The notes beneath the pieces were generated by a model. It searched no databases, had not been told where the DNA came from, and worked only from the letters and a program-made list of their open reading frames with translations. A stretch of 64,000 bases of DNA from Collinsella ihumii (GTDB lineage Bacteria; Actinomycetota; Coriobacteriia; Coriobacteriales; Coriobacteriaceae): positions 216,214 to 280,213 of the forward strand of contig NZ_FCOU01000009.1 of assembly GCF_900046475.1 (NCBI RefSeq), given 5' to 3'. Position numbers and translations under genes: made by a program. This document shows, in pieces, positions 27,108-35,083 of this stretch. Numbering within the stretch: the stretch's first letter is position 1; every line of letters begins with the position of its first letter.

Positions 27108-29753
27108 ATGGCAAAAAAGCCAACGGTTCATGCCAATCCCGCCGTCGTCGACACCGTCGACGCCTTCAAGGAGCGTCTCGAGTACGTCCGTGACGCCCAG
27201 AAGGCCTACGCAAGCTTCACCCAGGAGCAGGTCGACAAGATCTTCTACGAGGCGGCCATGGCCGCCAATAAGATGCGCATCCCCCTGGCCAAGATGGCCG
27301 TGGAGGAGACGGGCCGCGGCGTCCTCGAGGACAAGGTCATCAAGAACCACTATGCAGCCGAGTACATCTACAACGCGTACAAGAACACCAAGACCTGCGG
27401 TGTGATCGAGCGCGACGAGGCCTATGGCATCACGAAGGTCGCCGAGCCGATCGGCGTCGTGGGCGCGGTCATCCCGACCACCAACCCCACCTCCACTGCC
27501 ATCTTCAAGTGCCTCATCTGCCTGAAGACCCGCAACGCCATCATCATCTCCCCGCACCCCGCGGCGGCCAAGTGCACCATCGCCGCCGCCAAGGTCGTGC
27601 TCGACGCCGCCGTCAAGGCCGGCGCCCCCGAGGGCATCATCAGCTGGATCGACCAGCCGACCCTTGAGCTCACCAGCTCCCTCATGAGCAACGTCGACAT
27701 CATCCTGGCCACCGGCGGCCCCGGCATGGTCAAGTCCGCGTACTCCTCCGGCAAGCCCGCCCTCGGCGTCGGCGCCGGCAACACCCCCGTCGTCATCGAC
27801 GAGACCGCGAACATCCTGAACGCCGTCAACTCGATCATCCACTCCAAGACGTTCGACAACGGCATGATCTGCGCGTCCGAGCAGTCCGTCACCGCCCTCG
27901 ACTCCATCTACGACCAGGTCAAGGCCGAGTTCGAGCGCCGTGGCTGCTACTTCGTCAAGAAGGGCAAGGAGCTCGAGGCCCTGCGCGAGACCATGTTCAA
28001 GAACGGCGCCCTTGATCACCGCATCCCGGGCATGCCCGCCGCCAAGATCGCCGAGCTCGCCGGCATCGACGTCCCGGCCAAGACCAAGATTCTGATCGCC
28101 GAGGTCTCCTCCACCGACCCGGTCAAGGAGGAGTTCTCCCACGAGAAGCTCTCCCCCGTCCTCGCCATGTACCATGCCAAGGACTTCCAGGAGGCCGTGG
28201 ACAAGGCCGAGCACCTCGTGCTCGCAGGCGGCCCGGGCCACACCGCGTCCCTGTACGTGCATCCCGCCGAGAAGGACAAGATCGCGCTGTTCGAGGACAC
28301 CATGAAGGCGTGCCGCATCGTGATCAACACTCCGTCCTCCCAGGGCGGCATCGGCGACCTGTACAACTTCGGCATGAAGCCGTCCCTGACGCTGGGCTGC
28401 GGCTCCTGGGGTGGCAACTCCGTCTCCGAGAACGTTGGGGTGAAGCACTTGCTCAACATCAAGACCGTGGCCGAGCGCCGCGAGAACATGCTCTGGTTCA
28501 GGGCTCCCGAGAAGATCTACTTCAAGAAGGGCTGCACGCCGGTCGCCCTCGACGAGATCGGCCGCGTCATGGGCAAGAAGCGCGCCTTCATCGTCACCGA
28601 CTCCTTCCTGTACAAGAACGGAAACTGCCGCGCCATCGAGGCTAAGCTCGACGAGATGGGCGTCGCCCACGACGCGTTCTACGACATCTGCCCCGACCCG
28701 CGCCTGCAGGACGCCGAGCGCGGTGCCGAGCGCATGCGCCTGTTCGAGCCCGACGTCATCATCGCCGTCGGCGGCGGCTCCGCCATGGACGCCGGCAAGA
28801 TCATGTGGCTCATGTACGAGCATCCCGAGGTCAGCTTCGAGGATGCCGCCATGGACTTCATGGACATCCGCAAGCGCGTCTTCAACTTCCCCAAGCTGGG
28901 TGAGAAGGCCTACTTCGTCGCCGTCCCGACCTCTTCGGGCACGGGCTCCGAGGTGACGCCGTTCGCCATCATCACCGACGCCGAGACCGGCATCAAGTGG
29001 CCGATCACCGACTACGCGCTGCTGCCGAACATGGCCATCGTCGACGTCGACAACGCCATGACCGCGCCCAAGGGCCTCACCTGCGCCTCCGGTATCGACG
29101 TCATGACGCACGCCATCGAGTCCTATGTCTCGATCATGTCCTCCGACTACACCAAGGGCCTCTCCATGCGCGCCGCCAAGCTCGTGTTCGAGAACCTGCC
29201 CGCGGCCTACGAGAAGGGCGCCAACGACCCGCACGCCCGCGAGGAGATGCACAACGCCTCCTGCCTCGCCGGCATGGCGTTCGCGAACGCCTTCCTGGGC
29301 GTCAACCACTCCATGGCCCACAAGCTCGGCGCGTTCCATCACCTGCCCCACGGCCTGGCCAACGCCGTCATCCTCACCCGCGTCATGCGCTACAACGCTG
29401 CCGAGAAGCCCGTCAAGATGGGCACCTTCTCCCAGTACCAGTATCCGCACGCGCTCAAGGACTACGCCGACCTCGGCCGCTACTGCGGCTGCACCGGCGC
29501 TGACGACCGCGAGGTGTTCGAGAACTTCATCGCCAAGCTCGAGGAGCTCATGGACACCATCGGCATCAAGAAGACCATCGCCGAGTACGGCGTCGACGAG
29601 AAGTACTTCCTGGAGACGCTCGACGAGATGAGCGAGCAGGCCTTCAACGACCAGTGCACCGGCGCCAACCCGCGCTACCCGCTGATCAGCGAGATCAAGG
29701 AGCTCTACCTCGACGCCTACTACGGCCGCGAGCCCCAGAGCTACGAGGCCTAA
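27108..29753 (+). CDS. adhE: bifunctional acetaldehyde-CoA/alcohol dehydrogenase AdhE
   Basis: Reduces acetyl-CoA to acetaldehyde and then ethanol, re-oxidising two NADH during fermentation; known members form spirosome filaments. The 881-residue protein has an N-terminal aldehyde dehydrogenase domain (about 1-440) with catalytic Cys255 in FDNGMICASEQSV and a cofactor loop ATGGPGMVKSAYSSGKP, a linker, and a C-terminal iron-dependent alcohol dehydrogenase (about 455-870) with VGGGSAMDAGKIMW, PTSSGTGSEVTPF and the iron-binding His residues in MTHAIESYVS, GVNHSMAHKLGAFHHLPHG. Codon choice is extremely biased (GAG, AAG, ATC, CGC), suggesting very high expression. Start ATG follows AAAAGGAGCTCAGC. 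Confidence 0.98.
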   Translation: MAKKPTVHANPAVVDTVDAFKERLEYVRDAQKAYASFTQEQVDKIFYEAAMAANKMRIPLAKMAVEETGRGVLEDKVIKNHYAAEYIYNAYKNTKTCGVIERDEAYGITKVAEPIGVVGAVIPTTNPTSTAIFKCLICLKTRNAIIISPHPAAAKCTIAAAKVVLDAAVKAGAPEGIISWIDQPTLELTSSLMSNVDIILATGGPGMVKSAYSSGKPALGVGAGNTPVVIDETANILNAVNSIIHSKTFDNGMICASEQSVTALDSIYDQVKAEFERRGCYFVKKGKELEALRETMFKNGALDHRIPGMPAAKIAELAGIDVPAKTKILIAEVSSTDPVKEEFSHEKLSPVLAMYHAKDFQEAVDKAEHLVLAGGPGHTASLYVHPAEKDKIALFEDTMKACRIVINTPSSQGGIGDLYNFGMKPSLTLGCGSWGGNSVSENVGVKHLLNIKTVAERRENMLWFRAPEKIYFKKGCTPVALDEIGRVMGKKRAFIVTDSFLYKNGNCRAIEAKLDEMGVAHDAFYDICPDPRLQDAERGAERMRLFEPDVIIAVGGGSAMDAGKIMWLMYEHPEVSFEDAAMDFMDIRKRVFNFPKLGEKAYFVAVPTSSGTGSEVTPFAIITDAETGIKWPITDYALLPNMAIVDVDNAMTAPKGLTCASGIDVMTHAIESYVSIMSSDYTKGLSMRAAKLVFENLPAAYEKGANDPHAREEMHNASCLAGMAFANAFLGVNHSMAHKLGAFHHLPHGLANAVILTRVMRYNAAEKPVKMGTFSQYQYPHALKDYADLGRYCGCTGADDREVFENFIAKLEELMDTIGIKKTIAEYGVDEKYFLETLDEMSEQAFNDQCTGANPRYPLISEIKELYLDAYYGREPQSYEA

Positions 29754-29867
29754 CGATCCGGCTCACGCCCGATCACCCGCAACCGGGGCGCGCTCGGAGC
29801 GCCGCGCTTCACGCGCGCCCCGATCTGGCATACGATGGTGCAAACCACAAGAAAGGACGGTAGCGCC

Positions 29868-30632
29868 ATGATCCTTCCCGATTCCAAGGTCGAGATCGTT
29901 CGTCATTCCAACAAGGTCGTCTACGATCTGGGCGACAAGATCGCCAAGGTCTTCTCCGAGGACAAGCCGGTCTCCGACGTGTTCAACGAGGCCCTGAACC
30001 TCGCGCGCATCAACGAGTGCGGCATCCGCTCCCCGAAGGCCATCGAGGTCGCCAAGGTCGAGGACGCCGGCTGGGCGCTCGTCACCACCAAGGTCCCCGG
30101 CGTCACCCTCGCCGAGAAGATGGCCGCCGAGCCCGGCCGCTTCTACGAGTACCTCGAGCAGTTCGTGAACCTGCAGATCGAGGTCCACTCCTATCGCTGC
30201 CCGCTGCTCCCGCGCCAGACCGACAAGTACTCCCGCATGATCAACTCGCTGGACCAGATCAACGCCTCCACGCGCTACGACCTGCTGCAGCGTCTTGACG
30301 GCATGAAGATGCGCCGTCGCGTCTGCCACGGCGACTTCAACCCCTCCAACGTGATCGTGGGCGATGACGAGCAGCTCTACGTATGCGACTGGGCGCACGC
30401 CACCCAGGGCGCTCCCGCAGCTGACGCCGCCATGACCTACCTGCTGTTCGCCCTGCAGGACAAGCAGCAGGCCGACGCCTACCTCGAGCTGTACTGCGAG
30501 CACGCCGACGAGGCCGTCCAGGTCGTCCGCGGCTATCTGCCGATCGTCGCCGCCTCCGAGCTCGCCCGCAAGCGCGGCGGCAAGAACGACGAGTTCCTGA
30601 TGAGCTGGATCGACGTGTTCGACTATCAGTAA
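29868..30632 (+). CDS. aminoglycoside phosphotransferase-like kinase (APH fold)
   Basis: Small-molecule kinase-like protein of 254 residues. It has a lobe with a possible ATP-binding Lys (VYDLGDKIAKVFSED), the Brenner-type catalytic loop VCHGDFNPSNVIVGDDEQ (HGDxxxxN) and the metal-binding Asp in YVCDWAHATQGAPAADA, which corresponds to the DxD/DFG region of APH and choline/thiamine kinases. The substrate cannot be read. Start ATG 29868 follows AAGAAAGGACGG. It lies 115 bases downstream of adhE and shares its strong codon bias, so it is probably well expressed and possibly co-transcribed. A drug-resistance role is not implied. Confidence 0.8.
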   Translation: MILPDSKVEIVRHSNKVVYDLGDKIAKVFSEDKPVSDVFNEALNLARINECGIRSPKAIEVAKVEDAGWALVTTKVPGVTLAEKMAAEPGRFYEYLEQFVNLQIEVHSYRCPLLPRQTDKYSRMINSLDQINASTRYDLLQRLDGMKMRRRVCHGDFNPSNVIVGDDEQLYVCDWAHATQGAPAADAAMTYLLFALQDKQQADAYLELYCEHADEAVQVVRGYLPIVAASELARKRGGKNDEFLMSWIDVFDYQ

Positions 30633-30647
30633 GGACTGATTCCCATC

Positions 30648-30721
30648 GGGTGCGGCCCGAGATTCCACGCGAACGTCCTCGGCCTGCGGAATGTTCGCTT
30701 AGGAATTCTCGGGCCGCACCC
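30648..30721. repeat. two-tier palindrome between convergent genes
   Basis: Outer arms GGGTGCGGCCCGAGA and TCTCGGGCCGCACCC match perfectly over 15 bases and continue with TTCC/GGAA after a one-base bulge; an inner GCGAAC/GTTCGC stem follows. It lies just after the stop of the kinase-like gene. There is no T-run, and a separate canonical terminator follows at 30769. Its sequence is not related to the GGGGAC families. Confidence 0.85.
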
Positions 30722-30768
30722 TGCATCATCCCTACTGCAGGTAGTCTTGCTTGGGTTTTTGGATGTGT

Positions 30769-30794
30769 GCGCCGCCTATTGGGCGGCGCTTTTT
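30769..30794 (+). terminator. Rho-independent terminator after adhE-kinase
   Basis: GCGCCGCC and GGCGGCGC pair around CTATTG-like loop bases (TATTG), followed directly by TTTTT. This is a canonical plus-strand terminator, ending transcription from the adhE region before the convergent thiamine pyrophosphokinase gene whose stop is at 30796. Confidence 0.9.
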
Positions 30795-30795
30795 G

Positions 30796-31470
30796 TTAGT
30801 GGAAGGTCCAGCAGACGATGGTGCCGGCGTGGCAGGTGATGGTCGCCTCGGGGCCCTCGATGACGTTCGAGATACCCAGATCGGAAAGCAGGTCGACCGG
30901 ATGGTGGTCGAGATCCCACCGCATGCCGGACTCGGACACCTCGCACGCGGCGGACAGCGGGATGAAGGAGAACCGACGCGACTCAGCGCCCTCGATGGTC
31001 CAGCTTTGCCCCGCATGCAGGATACGGCCCTCGAACGCATCCTCGACAAGCTCGACCGGCCCCTCCCAGGAGGCGAGACGGCCGAGCACGCCGAGCAGGT
31101 GGTCGGGATGGCCGCCTGACAGGCACGTGCACACGAGCCTCGGCGCTCCCCAGTGCTGACGAATCGCGCGAAGGGCGAGCGAGAGGTCGGTGTCGTCCTT
31201 ATGCGGGTTGTAGCGCTCGATCTCGAAGGGCGCGCTGTCTCCGGCAGCCTCGACGGCTCGAACGAGCGCCGCGCCCTCGGCGCTGACGGAGTCCGCATCG
31301 CCGCAGAACACGTCGACGCCGATATCGGCTTCGCGAACCGCGTCGAGGCCCCGGTCGATGGCCACCACGGCATCGGCGCGCGCAGCGGCCCGCCGGACCG
31401 TCGAAGCCGACGAGGGCTCGGGAGACCCGCCGACGACGGCGACGGACGCAGGCTCCCCTGCGCGCATCAT
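30796..31470 (-). CDS. thiamine diphosphokinase
   Basis: Transfers pyrophosphate from ATP to thiamine, making thiamine diphosphate. The 224-residue protein has the family's acidic motifs DVFCGDADSV and PHKDDTDLSLALRAIRQ, the SGGHPDHLLGVLGRL loop and the C-terminal thiamine-binding sheet (MRWDLDHHPVDLL, LGISNVIEGPEATI). This corresponds to bacterial YloS/TPK proteins. The start ATG overlaps the stop of the upstream HAD gene by four bases, indicating coupled translation. It is convergent with the adhE-kinase unit. Confidence 0.9.
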   Translation of the reverse strand: MMRAGEPASVAVVGGSPEPSSASTVRRAAARADAVVAIDRGLDAVREADIGVDVFCGDADSVSAEGAALVRAVEAAGDSAPFEIERYNPHKDDTDLSLALRAIRQHWGAPRLVCTCLSGGHPDHLLGVLGRLASWEGPVELVEDAFEGRILHAGQSWTIEGAESRRFSFIPLSAACEVSESGMRWDLDHHPVDLLSDLGISNVIEGPEATITCHAGTIVCWTFH

Positions 31471-32180
31471 GCCCGCTCCCCGAACGCGTAGATCCGCTCG
31501 AGCGAGAGCTCGTCGAACTCATCGATGAAGATCTCGCTGTTGGCCTGCACGTCGTCCCGAAGCGCACGGCCCTCGGGATCGTAGATGCCGACACGGCGAT
31601 AGCCCGCGGAGCCCGAGCTCAGCAAGCCGAACGTCGCGTCCTCGAACACCCAGACGTCGCGATGCGCCGGCACCTCGTCGAATCCGCAGGCATCGCTCAG
31701 GCGCTGGAGGGCCAGGTTGTACACGTCCGGGTGATCCTTGGAGGCGCCCGCCTCCCCGGTCGTCACGATATCGCAGAAGAAGGGACGCAGCCCGTTGGCC
31801 TCAAGGCCAGCCTCGACGGCGACGACGGGCGTCGAGGTCGCGATGATCATCGGGATCCCCGCCTTGCGCGCACTTTCCAAAAAGTCCCGGACGCCGCGTC
31901 GGGGCGGCACGTCGCGGCGGTAGTGCTCCATCAGCATGTCCATCAGGCGATCGTAGACGTCCTGGCCGGATTCGCCCACGCCCCACGTCTCGTGATAGGC
32001 CTCGCATTCGCCCATCACCGGCAGGGACTCGAACTGGGCGAAGTCGTCGGGCGTCGTCTCGATGCCGTAGGTCGCCAACAGCTCGACCTGCACCTTGAGC
32101 CACATGCCCATGGACGAAAGCAGGGTGCCGTCGCAATCGAAGATGAACGCGCGCGGACGCGCGGGACGCTGCTCGGACAT
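31467..32180 (-). CDS. HAD-superfamily phosphatase (beta-phosphoglucomutase-like)
   Basis: Haloacid-dehalogenase-type phosphatase of 237 residues. Motif I FIFDCDGTLLSSMGMW has both catalytic Asp residues; the helical cap follows (about 20-85); motif II MIIATSTPVV; motif III Lys in TTGEAGASKDHPDVYN; motif IV VWVFEDATFGLLS. This is the HAD-IA subgroup of PGM-like phosphatases; the substrate is not visible. Linkage to thiamine diphosphokinase hints at a thiamine phosphate or sugar phosphate, but this is only inference. Start ATG 32180 follows TTGGAGGACACGCT. Confidence 0.87.
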   Translation of the reverse strand: MSEQRPARPRAFIFDCDGTLLSSMGMWLKVQVELLATYGIETTPDDFAQFESLPVMGECEAYHETWGVGESGQDVYDRLMDMLMEHYRRDVPPRRGVRDFLESARKAGIPMIIATSTPVVAVEAGLEANGLRPFFCDIVTTGEAGASKDHPDVYNLALQRLSDACGFDEVPAHRDVWVFEDATFGLLSSGSAGYRRVGIYDPEGRALRDDVQANSEIFIDEFDELSLERIYAFGERA

Positions 32181-32318
32181 AGCGTGTCCTCCAACTCGCG
32201 AGAATGACCACCAAACGATACGGGACTCCGCACCGCCCTGACATCCTAGCAAATCGGTCGCGCCCATGCAGCGTGCCAACATTTCCGCATGAACCCCGAA
32301 CGAGCAGCTCACGGCGCC

Positions 32319-32348
32319 TTTACACGCCCTTGCCAAAAGCGCGATAAG
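32319..32348 (+). promoter_or_regulatory. possible promoter of the glycogen operon
   Basis: TTTACA (32319-32324) and GATAAG (32343-32348) are spaced by 18 bases, a fair match to a housekeeping promoter. It would start transcription near 32355, just before a small open frame that leads to glgB. A similar GATAA-type -10 lies upstream of the GH13-GH77 gene. The remainder of the 404-base gap before glgB shows no other clear element. Confidence 0.35.
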
Positions 32349-32365
32349 CTGTCAAGGGGAAATCG

Positions 32366-32581
32366 GTGAACAAGGGCCCTGGCTTCGCGCCCGCAACGCA
32401 AACGATTGGCACCCTGCCCAAGGCGGCCCCGCACTTCTACGATGGACCGAACGATTGGACATCTTGGACACCCCGAAAAGCAGCCAAAAGCTCAGCACAG
32501 CGGGGTTTTATCCATTTCGCCCAACGGACAAAATCGACCGTCCTTCGGCTTCACCTCGATGTTATGACGCGTAAGTGTTAA
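32366..32581 (+). CDS. possible small leader ORF in frame with glgB
   Basis: A 71-codon frame starts with GTG at 32366 after a good ribosome site (AAGGGGA, five-base spacing) and ends TAA at 32581. One codon later comes the ATG taken as the glgB start, in the same frame. The residues (VNKGPGFAPATQTIGTLPKA and onwards, ending LDVMTRKC) resemble no family I know, and codon use is ordinary. It may be a leader peptide controlling glgB, a degenerated N-terminal extension separated by one stop codon, or chance. No experimental sign of expression can be read from sequence. Confidence 0.3.
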   Translation: MNKGPGFAPATQTIGTLPKAAPHFYDGPNDWTSWTPRKAAKSSAQRGFIHFAQRTKSTVLRLHLDVMTRKC

Positions 32582-32584
32582 ATT

Positions 32585-35068
32585 ATGTACGTCGCGGTGT
32601 TCCAACCCACCGGCGGTTGCTCGCAGGCGCATGGATATCGCCGTGACCGTATACCAGTTTTGGGCGACGTTATCGTCTCCCCTGTCGATTGGACGGATAA
32701 GTTGGACCGCACACATGCTGAACTCGATACTTCGCAGGCGGCATCCACGGATGGCGCGCAGGCCCCCTGCCTGATCATCACCGATGACGACATCCATCTG
32801 TTCGCTCAGGGTTCGTGGAACCGCAGCTGGGAAAAGATGGGCGCGCATCCCGACACGCAAAACGGCGTGGACGGGTGGCGCTTCTGCGTCTGGGCGCCCG
32901 AGGTCGCAGGCGTCTCCGTCGTCGGCGACTTCAACGACTGGGACGTCGAGGCGAACAAGCTCGACGAGCTTCCCACGGGCGGTCTGTGGCAGGGGTTCGT
33001 GCCCGGGCTCTCCCAGGGCGACCTCTATAAGTACGTCATCGAGACGGACGACGGCAAGCTCCTCTACAAGGCAGACCCGTACGGGTTCTGGAGCGAGAAG
33101 ATCCCAGGCACCGCATCGCGCCTGATGGACATCGAGGGCTACGAGTGGGGCGACAAGGCCTGGATGGACGCCCGCCACGCCTCCGACCACATGAAGAAAC
33201 CCCTGAACATCTACGAGGTCCATCTGGGCAGCTGGCGCCGCCACGGCGACGAGCCGCAGGGTGAGCCGGACGAGAACGGCAACTACCCCGGCCCCATGGA
33301 TCCGTTCCCCGCGCAGCGCGGCGAGTACTACACCTATGACGACCTGTCGGTCGAGCTCGTCGACTACGTGCGCGAGATGGGCTACACCCACATCGAGGTG
33401 CTGCCCGTCATGGAGCACCCCTTCGACGGCTCGTGGGGATACCAGGGAACGGGCTACTACGCGGTGACCGCCCGCTACGGCGAGCCCAAGCAGTTCATGC
33501 ACTTCATCGACGCGTGCCACCAGGCGGGCATCGGCGTGATCCTCGACTGGGTCCCCGGCGGCTTCTGCGCCGACGCCCAGGGGCTCGCGACCTTCAACGG
33601 CCACATGCTCTACGAGCGCGAGATCCATCCCAACTGGGGCACGCACAAGTTCGACTTCGGCCGCGGAGAGGTCCGCAGCTTCCTGATCTCCAACGTGCTG
33701 TTCTGGATCGAGCAGTTCCACGCCGACGGCATCCGCATGGACGGCGTCTCGAGCATGCTGTACCTGAACTTCGGCGTGGACGACCCCGCCCAGAAGAAGT
33801 TCAACAAGTACGGCGATGAGGGCGACCTCGATGCCATCGACTTCATCCGCAAAGTCAACAACACCGTGGGCCAGACCTTCCCCGACGTCATGATGATGGC
33901 CGAGGAGTCGACCGCATGGCCGCTGGTGACCTATCCCGCCGAGGACGGCGGCCTGGCGTTCCACTACAAGTGGGACATGGGCTGGATGAACGACACGCTG
34001 CACTACATGCAGACCGACTTCCCGTGGCGCCCGGGCAACCACACCCTGCTCACGTTCTCGATCATGTACGCGTTCTCCGAGAACTTCATCTTGCCGCTGT
34101 CGCACGACGAGGTCGTTCACGGCAAGTGCTCGCTGATCGGACGCATGCCTGGTGACTGGTGGCGCCAGTTCGCGGGCCTGCGCACGCTCGCCTTCTACCA
34201 GATGACCCATCCGGGCGCCAAGCTCAACTTCATGGGCAACGAGATCGCCCAGTTCATCGAGTGGCGCTATTACGAGTCGATCCAGTGGTTCCTCACCGAG
34301 GAGTACGAGACCCACGCCAAGCACCAGCAGTTCATCAAGGCGCTGAACCATCTCTACACCGCCGAGCCGGCGCTCTACGAGCTCGCCTACTCCCAGGACG
34401 GCTTCGAGTGGATCGACCCCAACGACAACGAGCAGTCCATCATCTCGTTCGTCCGCCACGGCGAGAACCCCGATGACGACCTGGTCGTCCTCATCAACTT
34501 CGACCCCGCGTTCTACGAGACGTTCCAGATGGGCGTCCCGCGCGAGGGCGACTACCTCGAGATCTTCAACTCCGACGACGTCCGTTTCGGCGGATCCGGC
34601 AAGCACAACGAGAAGAAGCTCTCCAGCCACCCCGAGCCCAAGCACGGCTTCGAGAACTCCATCGAGCTCCTCGTCCCGCCGCTTGCGGGCATCGTCCTGA
34701 AGCGCCAGGGGCCCAGCTCCTACAAGCCGCCAAAGATCAAGAAGGCCACCGCGCGCAAGACGACCGCCAAGAAGGCGACCGCGACGACGGCCAAGAAGAC
34801 CGCGACCAAGCGCACCTCCGCCAAAAAGACCGAGGACGGCGCGGCGTCTAGCGCATCGAAGACCACCAAGACGGCTTCCGCCAAGAAGGCGACCGCGACG
34901 AGCAAGTCCACGGGAACCAAGAAGACGAAGGCCGCATCGACCACATCCACCTCCACGGCCAAAACCGTGAAGACGCCGAAGAAGGCATCCGGTGTCGCAT
35001 CCACTGCGGCACGCACGAGAAAGGCTTCGCCGAAGAGCTCCCCTGCCTCGGCGAAGGAAAACGACTAA
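32585..35068 (+). CDS. glgB: 1,4-alpha-glucan branching enzyme GlgB with histone-like C-terminal tail
   Basis: Makes alpha-1,6 branches in glycogen. The 827-residue protein has an N-terminal CBM48 domain (about 85-190, GWRFCVWAPEVAGVSVVGDF), the GH13 catalytic domain with nucleophile Asp386 (ADGIRMDGVSSML), acid/base Glu440 (MMAEESTAWP) and Asp508 (LPLSHDEVVHG), and a beta domain ending near 710. Region I reads DWVPGGFCAD, so the usually invariant His (DWVPGHFP) is Gly326. Residues 713-827 form a low-complexity tail of Lys/Thr/Ala/Ser (about 27 Lys) resembling histone H1, for example KKATARKTTAKKATATTAKK. The start is uncertain: ATG 32585 lacks a clear ribosome site, and TTG starts downstream are possible. 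First gene of glgBPCDA. Confidence 0.95.
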   Translation: MYVAVFQPTGGCSQAHGYRRDRIPVLGDVIVSPVDWTDKLDRTHAELDTSQAASTDGAQAPCLIITDDDIHLFAQGSWNRSWEKMGAHPDTQNGVDGWRFCVWAPEVAGVSVVGDFNDWDVEANKLDELPTGGLWQGFVPGLSQGDLYKYVIETDDGKLLYKADPYGFWSEKIPGTASRLMDIEGYEWGDKAWMDARHASDHMKKPLNIYEVHLGSWRRHGDEPQGEPDENGNYPGPMDPFPAQRGEYYTYDDLSVELVDYVREMGYTHIEVLPVMEHPFDGSWGYQGTGYYAVTARYGEPKQFMHFIDACHQAGIGVILDWVPGGFCADAQGLATFNGHMLYEREIHPNWGTHKFDFGRGEVRSFLISNVLFWIEQFHADGIRMDGVSSMLYLNFGVDDPAQKKFNKYGDEGDLDAIDFIRKVNNTVGQTFPDVMMMAEESTAWPLVTYPAEDGGLAFHYKWDMGWMNDTLHYMQTDFPWRPGNHTLLTFSIMYAFSENFILPLSHDEVVHGKCSLIGRMPGDWWRQFAGLRTLAFYQMTHPGAKLNFMGNEIAQFIEWRYYESIQWFLTEEYETHAKHQQFIKALNHLYTAEPALYELAYSQDGFEWIDPNDNEQSIISFVRHGENPDDDLVVLINFDPAFYETFQMGVPREGDYLEIFNSDDVRFGGSGKHNEKKLSSHPEPKHGFENSIELLVPPLAGIVLKRQGPSSYKPPKIKKATARKTTAKKATATTAKKTATKRTSAKKTEDGAASSASKTTKTASAKKATATSKSTGTKKTKAASTTSTSTAKTVKTPKKASGVASTAARTRKASPKSSPASAKEND

Positions 35069-35083
35069 GAGGGAGTTATCCGC

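Noticed and set aside
26976..29450. Open frame of 824 codons opposite adhE
   Set aside because: Antisense shadow of adhE: same Gly/Val/Asp-rich composition, no motif; adhE is complete on the other strand.
29868..30632. Aminoglycoside resistance gene
   Set aside because: The APH-like fold is shared by many metabolite kinases; no resistance-specific residues, mobile element or transfer sign, and codon use is native.
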